From positions 1-54,837 of the forward strand of contig NZ_NINW01000015.1 in the NCBI RefSeq assembly GCF_002188465.1: a stretch of 54,837 bases of DNA, given 5' to 3'. Within the stretch, counting starts at the first letter, position 1. Each line of letters starts with the position of its first letter. This stretch comes from Pigmentiphaga sp. NML080357 (GTDB lineage Bacteria; Pseudomonadota; Gammaproteobacteria; Burkholderiales; Burkholderiaceae_B). The position numbers were made by a program, and so were the translations under genes. This document shows positions 45,769 through 52,816 of the stretch, in pieces. The notes under the pieces were generated by a model. It saw only the letters and a program-made list of their open reading frames with translations, had not been told where the DNA came from and searched no databases.

Positions 45769-45836
45769 GCGGTGGATCCGGCTCCGCCGGTCCAGGGGAC
45801 TCACCATGCTGGGCGCGCGTCAGCGCGTAGTGGGCC
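45769..45836 (-). repeat. GC-rich palindromic repeat, copy F (right arm)
   Basis: On the minus strand it reads CACTACGCGCTGACGCGCGC, CCAGCATGGTGAGTCCCCTG, GACCGGCGGAGCCGGATCC and ACCGCATCCTGG. It is more diverged in its middle than the other copies. It lies just before the importer's substrate-binding gene. Confidence 0.65.
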
Positions 45837-45854
45837 ATTCCTTTAGGACAGATA

Positions 45855-46907
45855 ATGCAATTCATTCGATTTGCGGCGGCCGCGGTGCTCGCCGTTGTGT
45901 CAGCAACCGCTCAGGCGCAGGCGTGGCCGGAGCAGATACGCTTCGGCGGTTTCGGGCAGGGTTTCGGCAAGCCGTATGGGCTGGCGGTGCTCGCCATCGC
46001 GCAAGGCAAGGGCTTCATTGCGGAGGAGTTCAAGGACACGCCGGTCAAGCTGAGCTTCGAGTATTTCACCGGCACCGGTCCGGCGATCAACGAGGCGATC
46101 GCCAACAAGCGCCTGGACTTCGCCCAGTACGGCGCGCTGCCCAATATCGTCGGCAAGGCCGCTGGCCTGCCCACGCGCATCGTGACGTCCTACGGCTACA
46201 CTACCATCTTCGGCGTGGCCCGGCCGGACGTGCCGGTCAAGTCGTTCAAGGATCTCAAGGGCAAGCGGGTGGCGGTGGCCAAGGGCACGGTGTTGCACTG
46301 GGCCTTCCTCAAGGCGCTGGAACAGAACGGCCTGACGCTCAAGGACGTCACGCTGCTCGACCTCAGCACGGCCGACCAGCTGGCGGCGCTTACCGCGGGC
46401 AGCGTGGACGCGGTCATCGGGTCTAGCGTCCTGCTCTCCCTGCGCGACAAAGGCCTGGTCAAGGTGTTCTACAGCTCGCACGACATCGGGCCCAAGGCGG
46501 CCGGTTTTGGCGCCATCACGGTGACCGAGTCGTTCGAACAGCAGTATCCCGAGGCTACGCAGCGCGTGGTGCGCGGCCTGGTGCGCGCCGCCGCGTGGCT
46601 GAGCGCGGAGCAGAACCGCGAAGAAGCGCTGCGCATCTGGACCCGCTCCGGCGTACCTTATGAAGCCCTGCGCAGCGAATACGACGGCGTGCCGCTCAAG
46701 GACGTGTTCAATCCGCGCATCGACGACTTCTTCGTTTCGCAATACCGCGACGCCATCGCCTTCAGCAAGGACCAGAAGCTGATACGCGCCGGCATCGATC
46801 TGCAGCAATGGTTCCAGCCCAAGTACGTCAACCAGGCGCTGCAGCAGCTCAAGCTCGAGCAGGCATGGCCGCGGCGCGACGCGAACGGCAAGCCGCTGGA
46901 AGGCTGA
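45855..46907 (+). CDS. ABC transporter substrate-binding protein, SsuA/TauA-like
   Basis: A 350-residue periplasmic binding protein of the nitrate/sulfonate/taurine (NMT1/SsuA) family. The signal peptide is MQFIRFAAAAVLAVVSATAQ with cleavage near AQA. The mature protein shows FGKPYGLAVLAIAQGKGFIA, INEAIANKRLDFAQYGALPN, DVPVKSFKDLKGKRVAVAKG then TVLHWAF, and STADQLAALTAGSVDAVIGS, all typical of SsuA folds. The ligand is not deducible: aliphatic sulfonates, pyrimidine precursors and others use this fold. An AGGACAG ribosome site precedes the ATG. It heads a four-gene importer operon. Confidence 0.92.
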   Translation: MQFIRFAAAAVLAVVSATAQAQAWPEQIRFGGFGQGFGKPYGLAVLAIAQGKGFIAEEFKDTPVKLSFEYFTGTGPAINEAIANKRLDFAQYGALPNIVGKAAGLPTRIVTSYGYTTIFGVARPDVPVKSFKDLKGKRVAVAKGTVLHWAFLKALEQNGLTLKDVTLLDLSTADQLAALTAGSVDAVIGSSVLLSLRDKGLVKVFYSSHDIGPKAAGFGAITVTESFEQQYPEATQRVVRGLVRAAAWLSAEQNREEALRIWTRSGVPYEALRSEYDGVPLKDVFNPRIDDFFVSQYRDAIAFSKDQKLIRAGIDLQQWFQPKYVNQALQQLKLEQAWPRRDANGKPLEG

Positions 46908-46923
46908 CCGGGAGGACGACGAG

Positions 46924-47757
46924 ATGACCGCCCGTACCGACGTCCGCCTGGACCGCATCGCCGCCCCGGCCGCGTCCGCGCCCCGGCCCCGCAACGCCGG
47001 CGCGTGGCGCTCGGCGCTGCTGCCCCTGCTGCTGCCCGCGGTGGCGCTGTGCGCGTGGCAGCTGGCCGCCTCGCGCGGCTGGATGGCGCCGCAGATCCTG
47101 CCCGCGCCGGAGCTGGTCCTGGCGAGCTTCCTGGAGCTGCTGGAGAGCGGCGACATCGCCGCGAACTTCGCCGTCAGCCTGCATCGCATCGGCCTGGGCT
47201 TTGGCATCGGCGCCGCGCTGGGCCTGGCCACAGGCATCGCGCTCGGCGTCTCCGACACGGCCCGCGACTATGCCGACCCCCTGTTGCGCGCGCTGTTCGC
47301 GGTACCCTCCATCGGCTGGATTCCGATACTTATCTTGATCTTCGGCATTGCCGAGACGCTCAAGATCCTGATCGTGGCCAAGGCGGTGTTCGTTCCCATC
47401 GTCATCAATACCTCGCAGGGCATACGCGACATTCCCCATGCCTATCTGGAAGCCGCCCGGGCGCTACGGCTGCGGCCCTGGACCCGCTTCACGCGCCTCG
47501 TCCTTCCGGCCAGCCTGGGTCCGGTCTTCAGCGGGGTGCGCCTCGGCCTGGGCCACGCGTTCATCGCCCTGATCGTGGTGGAAATGCTGGCCGCGACCGA
47601 AGGCATCGGCTACATGATGGTCTGGGGCCGCAAGCAGTTCCAGACCGACGTGGTGATCGTGGGCATGATCGTGGTGGGGCTGGCCGGCTTCGCGCTGGAC
47701 CGGGTGCTGCTGGGCATCGAAAAGACCTTGAGCCGTTGGGTGCCGCCGCATGACTGA
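46924..47757 (+). CDS. ABC transporter permease, SsuC/TauC-like (first)
   Basis: A 277-residue inner-membrane permease. About six hydrophobic helices are visible, starting ALLPLLLPAVALCAWQLAAS. The EAA loop that contacts the ATPase is HAYLEAARALRLRPWTRFTR then LVLPASLGPVF. It begins 14 bases after the binding-protein stop and overlaps the next permease by eight bases. With that permease it would form a heterodimeric channel, unlike the single SsuC of the E. coli sulfonate system. Confidence 0.92.
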   Translation: MTARTDVRLDRIAAPAASAPRPRNAGAWRSALLPLLLPAVALCAWQLAASRGWMAPQILPAPELVLASFLELLESGDIAANFAVSLHRIGLGFGIGAALGLATGIALGVSDTARDYADPLLRALFAVPSIGWIPILILIFGIAETLKILIVAKAVFVPIVINTSQGIRDIPHAYLEAARALRLRPWTRFTRLVLPASLGPVFSGVRLGLGHAFIALIVVEMLAATEGIGYMMVWGRKQFQTDVVIVGMIVVGLAGFALDRVLLGIEKTLSRWVPPHD

Positions 47758-48547
47758 AACCGCCCTGCCCGCATCGCGTGCCAGCCGCGCACGCATCTCC
47801 TCGCGTGCGTGGCGCGGCGCCGCCGTCCCGGCCGCACTCGTCCTGGGCTGGCTCGCATTCGTCGATAGCGGGGTCATCCGCACGCCGCTGCTGGTCCCCC
47901 TGCGCACGATCCTGGGCGCTCCCTTTCTCGATCCCGACGGCCGGCAGATCTGGCTCGCGCTCGCCGCCAGCCTTGGACGCGTCGTCGCCGGCATGGCGAT
48001 AGGCAGCACGGCCGGCGTGGCGCTGGGCATCGCCCTGGGACTCTCGCGGCCGCTGCAGCGGAGCGTCGCACCCACCCTGCACACCCTGCGCCAGATTGCC
48101 CTCTTCGCGTGGATTCCGCTGCTCACCGCCTGGTTCGGCACCGGGGAAACGGCCAAGGTCGCGTTCATTTCGCTGTCCGCATTCTTTCCCGCCTTCCTCA
48201 ACACCGAGCAAGGCGTGCGCGCGATCCCGCGCGCATACTGGGAAACGGCCGCCGTGCTCAAGCTGCGGCCCTGGCGCCGGGTGACGAAGATGGTGCTGCC
48301 CGCGGCGCTGCCCTCCATCCTGATCGGCCTGGAAATCGCGCTGTTGACCGCCTGGATCGGCACGGTCGGCTCGGAATACGCGATCGGCGTCGGCCGCGGC
48401 GTAGGGGCGTTCCTGGTGGCCGCGCGCGAACTGTTCCGCATGGACCTGGTGCTGGTCGGCGTCGTGGCGCTGGCGCTGGTCGGCTATGCCTTCAATCGCG
48501 CTTCGCGGCGCATCTTTTCACGTATCGTGACCTGGCGGGACCGCTGA
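47750..48547 (+). CDS. ABC transporter permease, SsuC/TauC-like (second)
   Basis: A 265-residue permease paralogous to the preceding one. Its EAA loop reads RAYWETAAVLKLRPWRRVTK then MVLPAALPSILIGL. Hydrophobic helices include LRQIALFAWIPLLTAWFG and VLVGVVALALVGYAFNRAS. It overlaps the first permease by eight bases, and its stop abuts the ATPase start. Two non-identical permeases in one SsuABC-type operon suggest a specialised importer. Confidence 0.91.
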   Translation: MTETALPASRASRARISSRAWRGAAVPAALVLGWLAFVDSGVIRTPLLVPLRTILGAPFLDPDGRQIWLALAASLGRVVAGMAIGSTAGVALGIALGLSRPLQRSVAPTLHTLRQIALFAWIPLLTAWFGTGETAKVAFISLSAFFPAFLNTEQGVRAIPRAYWETAAVLKLRPWRRVTKMVLPAALPSILIGLEIALLTAWIGTVGSEYAIGVGRGVGAFLVAARELFRMDLVLVGVVALALVGYAFNRASRRIFSRIVTWRDR

Positions 48548-49318
48548 ATGACGACGTCTTCTTCCGTACACGCCCCCGCGGCGCTTTCTTTGCGCCGCGT
48601 CGGCAAGCAATACACCGTGGACAACCAGCCGCTGCCGGTGCTGGACCGGATCAGCCTCGACCTGAAGCGGGGCGAGTTCCTCAGCATCGTCGGTGCATCG
48701 GGCTGCGGCAAGTCGACGCTGCTGCGGCTGGTCGCCGGCCTGGATTCCGCCTTCGACGGCGAGATCCTGATCGACGGCCGCCCCGTCGCCGGCCCGGGCG
48801 CCGAGCGCGGCATGGTGTTCCAGGACCATAGGCTGTTTCCGTGGCTGACCATCGCGGGCAACGTCGCCCTGGGCTTGGACAGCCTCGACCTGCATGCCCG
48901 CGAACGCGATGCGCGCGTGGCGGCAATGCTGGAACTGGTGGGCTTGCCGGCCTTCGCCACGGCCTATCCTCACCAGTTGTCGGGCGGCATGGCGCAACGC
49001 GCGGCGATCGCCCGTGCGCTGGTTTCCGAGCCGGACATTCTGTTGATGGACGAGCCCTTCGGGGCGCTGGACTCGCTCACCCGCGTCTACCTCCAGGAGG
49101 AGTTGCTGCGCATCTGGTCGCAGCGCCAGGTGACCGTCATCGTCGTCACGCATGACGTGGAAGAGGCGGTCTACCTGAGCGATACCGTCGCCGTCATGGC
49201 GCCGCGGCCGGGCCGCATCGTCGGGGCGACGACCGTGGACCTGCCGCGTCCCCGCGACCGCGCCGACCCTCGTTTCGGCGAGCTCAAGAGCGCTATTCTC
49301 GGCCAGTTGCGGCGCTGA
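48548..49318 (+). CDS. ABC transporter ATP-binding protein, SsuB/TauB-like
   Basis: A 256-residue ATPase energising the importer. Walker A is GASGCGKSTLLRLVAGLD, the Q-loop region is GMVFQDHRLFPWLTIAGNVA, the signature is HQLSGGMAQRAAIARALVSE, Walker B is DILLMDEPFGALDSLTRVYL, and the switch His lies in VVTHDVEEAVYLSD. These match the nitrate/sulfonate/taurine class of ATPases. It is the last gene of the plus-strand cassette and is followed by a hairpin shared with the convergent sppA gene. Confidence 0.94.
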   Translation: MTTSSSVHAPAALSLRRVGKQYTVDNQPLPVLDRISLDLKRGEFLSIVGASGCGKSTLLRLVAGLDSAFDGEILIDGRPVAGPGAERGMVFQDHRLFPWLTIAGNVALGLDSLDLHARERDARVAAMLELVGLPAFATAYPHQLSGGMAQRAAIARALVSEPDILLMDEPFGALDSLTRVYLQEELLRIWSQRQVTVIVVTHDVEEAVYLSDTVAVMAPRPGRIVGATTVDLPRPRDRADPRFGELKSAILGQLRR

Positions 49319-49320
49319 AC

Positions 49321-49341
49321 GGGCGGCGGTTCGCGCCGCCC
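49321..49341. terminator. Bidirectional terminator between convergent operons
   Basis: GGGCGGC and GCCGCCC form a perfect 7-bp stem (loop GGTTCGC) in the 31-bp gap between the plus-strand ATPase gene and the minus-strand sppA gene. A short TTCGCCCGCTATTT follows on the plus strand. A terminator serving both operons is the natural reading, though the T-tract is poor. Confidence 0.6.
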
Positions 49342-49349
49342 TTCGCCCG

Positions 49350-50351
49350 CTATTTCCAGTGCCAGACGCCGCCGGCGCCGCCCAGTCCGGTCTTGGCCAC
49401 GCCCGCGCCGAAGGAAACGCCCACGCGCTTGGCGAAGCGCTCGGCAAAGTTCTCGCGCACGGTATAGTCCACCACGGTATCCGCCTTGATGACGTCGCGC
49501 GCGACGCTGTCCACGGTGCCCAATTCATCCGCCAGCCCCAGCTCCACGCTCTTGGCGCCGGTCCAGATCAAGCCGCTGAACATGTCGGGGGTCTCGTGCA
49601 GGCGCTCGCCCCGCCCTTCGCGCACCGCGCTCACGAACTGCCGGTAGATCTCCTCGACCAGCGCCTGCGCGTGCGCCTGCTGGGTGGGATTGCGCGGCGA
49701 GAACGGATCCAGGAGCGCCTTGTTCTCGCCGGACACCACCAGGCGCCGCTCCACGCCGAGCTTGTCCATCAGGCCGGTAAAGCCGAAGCCTTCCATGATG
49801 ACCCCGATCGAGCCGACGACGCTGGCCTGGTTGACGAAGATCTTGTCGGCGGCCGCGGCCACGTAATAGCCGCCCGAGGCGCAGATTTCCTCGACCACGG
49901 CATAGACGGGCTTGTCGGGATTCTGGCTGCGCAGGCGGCGGATCTCGTCGTAGATCATGCCGGCCTGCACCGGGCTGCCGCCCGGGCTGTTGATCCGCAG
50001 GACCACGCCCTTGGCGCCGCTGTCGTCGAACGCCGCCTGCAGCGCCGCGTTGATTTTCTCGGCGCTCGCCTCGCCTTCGGCGTCGATGACGCCGTCGAGG
50101 TTGATCAGCGCGGTATGCGGGTCGGGCGTGCCCGAACCCGACCCGCCGAACAGCACGCCGGTGGCCGTCAGCACCACCAGGACCACGATGGCCAGCGCCA
50201 GCAGGCGGAAGAATATGGTCCAGCGGCGCCGGGCGCGCTGCTCCTTGAGCGATGCGAAGACCAGCTTCTCCAGCACTTCGCGCTCCCACTCGCCCGGAGC
50301 GCTGCGGGGCGGCGTGTCGGGCGGCGGGGCGGAATGGACATCCTGGGACAT
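49350..50351 (-). CDS. sppA: Signal peptide peptidase SppA-like (S49) protease
   Basis: A 333-residue membrane-anchored serine protease of family S49 that degrades cleaved signal peptides or quality-control substrates. One membrane helix lies near residues 45-68 (IFFRLLALAIVVLVVLTATG). The protease fold shows VVLRINSPGGSPVQAGMIYD, VYAVVEEICASGGYYVAAAA, the nucleophile Ser in VNQASVVGSIGVIMEGFGF, and the Lys in MFSGLIWTGAKSVELGLADE. It is the short, single-domain form. It follows the HAD phosphatase by 75 bp. Confidence 0.94.
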   Translation of the reverse strand: MSQDVHSAPPPDTPPRSAPGEWEREVLEKLVFASLKEQRARRRWTIFFRLLALAIVVLVVLTATGVLFGGSGSGTPDPHTALINLDGVIDAEGEASAEKINAALQAAFDDSGAKGVVLRINSPGGSPVQAGMIYDEIRRLRSQNPDKPVYAVVEEICASGGYYVAAAADKIFVNQASVVGSIGVIMEGFGFTGLMDKLGVERRLVVSGENKALLDPFSPRNPTQQAHAQALVEEIYRQFVSAVREGRGERLHETPDMFSGLIWTGAKSVELGLADELGTVDSVARDVIKADTVVDYTVRENFAERFAKRVGVSFGAGVAKTGLGGAGGVWHWK

Positions 50352-50426
50352 GGAAAGAAACTCGCTATGAAAGGTCTGGATTCGTAGGATAGGGCAAGTC
50401 TTGCCGCCACGACAGCCGCGGGGCGG

Positions 50427-51107
50427 CTACGCCGCCCTGGCCGCGACACGTCCGGCCAGCCAGCCGCTGAGCTCGCCGATGCTGCCCACCAGCGTCTGGG
50501 GCGCACAGCCGGCGAGCTCTTCCTTCGCATGCGCCCCGTAGGTCACGCCCACGCCATGTATGCCGGCGTTGCGCGCCATCTGGAGATCGTGCGAGGTATC
50601 GCCGACCATGACCGCTGCAGCCGGATCGACGTCCAGTTCGCGCATGATCTCGAACAGCATGGCCGGATTGGGCTTGGAGAAGGTCTCGTCTGCGCAGCGC
50701 GTGGTGTCGAAGTAGCGGCGGATGCCGGTCGCGTCCAGCGCCCGCTCCAGCCCCACCCGGCTCTTGCCGGTCGCCACCGCCAGGCGGGCGCCGCGCTCGG
50801 CCAGCCCGGCCAGCATCTGCTCGGCGCCGCTGAACAGCTTCAGTTGCGGGTCGCGCGTCAGGTAGTGGAAACGGTAGCGGGCGACGAAGGCCGGCACCTG
50901 GGCCTGCTCGAGGGTGGGCACCGCGGCCAGCAGGGCATCCTGCAGGCTCAGGCCGATGACCCAGGCGGCCGCCTCGTCGGGGGGGACGGGCAGTCCCAGG
51001 TCGCGGCAGGCGGACTGGATGGCGGCGATGATGGTCGGCGTCGAGTCCATCAGGGTGCCGTCCCAGTCGAACACGATCAGCGAATAGCCCTGGACGGGTC
51101 GGATCAT
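50427..51107 (-). CDS. HAD hydrolase, phosphoglycolate-phosphatase-like
   Basis: A 226-residue haloacid-dehalogenase-superfamily phosphatase. Motif I is IVFDWDGTLMDST with the Asp nucleophile, motif II is LAVATGKSR, motif III centres on the Lys in ETFSKPNPAMLFEIMREL, and motif IV is MVGDTSHDLQMARNAGIHGV. The cap domain between motifs I and II is helical, as in Gph and the PGP/YieH group. ATG 51107 overlaps the rluC stop (ATGA), so it is coupled to rluC, a common betaproteobacterial pair. The substrate may be phosphoglycolate or another small phosphate ester. Confidence 0.9.
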   Translation of the reverse strand: MIRPVQGYSLIVFDWDGTLMDSTPTIIAAIQSACRDLGLPVPPDEAAAWVIGLSLQDALLAAVPTLEQAQVPAFVARYRFHYLTRDPQLKLFSGAEQMLAGLAERGARLAVATGKSRVGLERALDATGIRRYFDTTRCADETFSKPNPAMLFEIMRELDVDPAAAVMVGDTSHDLQMARNAGIHGVGVTYGAHAKEELAGCAPQTLVGSIGELSGWLAGRVAARAA

Positions 51108-52099
51108 GGATTTTCCAGATGCTGTAAGAATTTGACGCAATCTTCGGGCAGACGGGCCTCGAACGCCAGCGGCTCTCCCGTCGACGGATGCGGCAGGCTC
51201 AGGGTGTGGGCGTGCAGGAACATCCGGCGAAACCCGCGCTGGACGGCCGCCGCGGTGGCGTGCTCGTCGCCGTATTTGTCGTCGCCCACGATGGGAAAGC
51301 CGCAACTGGCCAGGTGCACCCGGATCTGGTGCGTGCGCCCGGTCTTGAGCTCGGCGTCCAGCAGCGAATACGACCCGTAGCGCCGCTTGAGGGTGAAGAT
51401 GGTGTGAGCCGGCTGGCCGGCCGGATCGACCTTCACCCGGCGCTCTCCCGATTGGGTGGACCACTTGGTGAGCGGCTTGCGCACGTGCTGCCGGTCGTTC
51501 ACCCAGTCCCCCGCCACCAGCGCCAGATAGTGCTTGTTCCACAGGCCGTCGCGCAGCGACTGGTGCAATCCCAGCAGCGCGCTGCGCTTCTTGGCCACCA
51601 GGAGGAGCCCCGAAGTGTCCCGGTCCAGGCGGTGCACCAGCTCCAGGAACCTGGCCTGGGGGCGGGCGCGGCGCAACTGCTCGATGACGCCGAAGTCCAC
51701 GCCGCTGCCGCCGTGCACCGCGACGCCCGCGGGCTTGTCGATCGCCAGCAGGGCATCGTCCTCGAAGACGGTGGGAAACTCGGTGGCCGGCACGAAGCGC
51801 ACCGGCGCCTCCGGCAGGCGGAATGGCGGCACGCGGACCACGTCGCCGGCCGCGATCCGGTGGTCGACCGCCACGCGGCCGCGGTTCACGCGCACCTCCC
51901 CGCCGCGGATGGCCTTGTACAGGTGGCTTTTCGGCACGCCCTTGCACAGGCGCAGCAGGAAGTTGTCGAGCCGCTGGCCATCGTGCGCCTCGTCCACTTC
52001 GACCAGGCGCACCGACGGCGCCGGCGCGGGTTCCGGGGACTTGGCCGGCCGGTCCCGGCCGGTCGAGGATTTCGCTTTGCGCAACAATGGGAGCGACAT
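51104..52099 (-). CDS. rluC: 23S rRNA pseudouridine synthase RluC
   Basis: A 331-residue pseudouridine synthase that modifies U955, U2504 and U2580 of 23S rRNA in E. coli. An S4 RNA-binding domain occupies about residues 38-95 (DGQRLDNFLLRLCKGVPKSH to VNRGRVAVDHRIAAGDVVRV). The catalytic Asp is in ELVHRLDRDTSGLLLVAKKR, and the C-terminal LKTGRTHQIRVHLASCGFPI matches the RluA family. ATG 52099 has AGGA upstream and clears a hairpin; the longer frame upstream runs through the rne leader. It is divergent from rne, an arrangement known from E. coli and others. Confidence 0.96.
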   Translation of the reverse strand: MSLPLLRKAKSSTGRDRPAKSPEPAPAPSVRLVEVDEAHDGQRLDNFLLRLCKGVPKSHLYKAIRGGEVRVNRGRVAVDHRIAAGDVVRVPPFRLPEAPVRFVPATEFPTVFEDDALLAIDKPAGVAVHGGSGVDFGVIEQLRRARPQARFLELVHRLDRDTSGLLLVAKKRSALLGLHQSLRDGLWNKHYLALVAGDWVNDRQHVRKPLTKWSTQSGERRVKVDPAGQPAHTIFTLKRRYGSYSLLDAELKTGRTHQIRVHLASCGFPIVGDDKYGDEHATAAAVQRGFRRMFLHAHTLSLPHPSTGEPLAFEARLPEDCVKFLQHLENP

Positions 52100-52816
52100 A
52101 TAATCCTGAAGCCTGATGGAATCAGGCGGGTTGGAGCACAGGGGTTGACGCACACGTTGACCGCATGTCCCTAGTCCGCACTTCCGGCGTCGAGACGCGC
52201 TTTTCGCGGCGTTTCCGCCTGGTGTGCGCGAGACCTTTCCGAACCCTGGCCGCGGTGCCCAATCGGGCTGCGGCACGCCGCCGAACGTATCGCGGCTGGC
52301 CATGCAGCCTTTGCAGCACGCCGCCGGGTCTGGACAGGTCGCAAAGTGTGCCGGAATTGTACCCGTCCCGCCCGCCGGATTCTTCCGGGCCGTCATGGTC
52401 GCCCGCTCGTCGCACCGCAATGGCCTCAAATACATGGAAGCCAGCCACGCAACGACGGATATGCGCCCGCGGACGCTAGTACAGAGAAACCGTCGTCGTA
52501 TACGCAAAGGCTCGCCCATGAGGCGAGTCTGTCTGGCTCGCAAAAACCGTGAATACCACTGCTTTCGATCCCGCAATCGTCCATCGTCCCCACCGCAGGC
52601 TGCGGTTCCTGGGCGATGGCTGCGGCATCCACGGTGCCTGCGCTCTCTCCCGACCTTGCGCATTCCCACCCGGCCAGTCATCGTGACCTGAGTCCGCGGG
52701 GTGCGGCTTTTCGCGCACCGGTTTCCTCCACTCGCTCCGCGCATCGCGCATCTTCCCGACGGCCCGAGGCTGCGCGCCGGTTTTTCGGCGCGACACGACC
52801 ACGGAGAACTTCATAC
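52100..52816. other. 717-bp divergent region: rluC promoter and long rne leader
   Basis: No gene is supported here. The region must hold both promoters. Several potential RNA hairpins read toward rne: GGCTCGCC/GGCGAGTC near 52508, ACCGCA/TGCGGT near 52600, GGTGCG/CGCACC at 52700-52719, and CGCGCCG/CGGCGCG at 52773-52792, which lies 25 bases before the rne start. A structured leader is known to mediate RNase E autoregulation in E. coli, and this may be the equivalent. I could not place a convincing -10/-35 pair. Confidence 0.55.
52111..52127. other. Hairpin or dyad before rluC
   Basis: GCCTGAT, GGA, ATCAGGC is a perfect 7-bp inverted repeat ending 12 bases from the rluC start codon. It could be an RNA stem in the leader or an operator in the divergent promoter region. 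Confidence 0.45.

Larger units (their letters stand above)
45596..45838. repeat. About 240-bp imperfect inverted repeat between ferredoxin and importer genes
   Basis: The left arm (repeat copy E, then TCTAGTACGAGTTTCTTGG and TTTGTG) is closely matched by the reverse complement of the right arm (copy F, then TCTAGTACCGCTTTCTTGG and AATGTG). The centre holds a nested CGCTGG/CCAGCG hairpin. Both arms therefore extend beyond the common repeat into flanking sequence shared only by this pair. In RNA it would form a very long stem. It fills nearly all of the 265-bp gap, and no gene is seen in it. It could separate expression of the redox pair from the importer. Confidence 0.75.
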
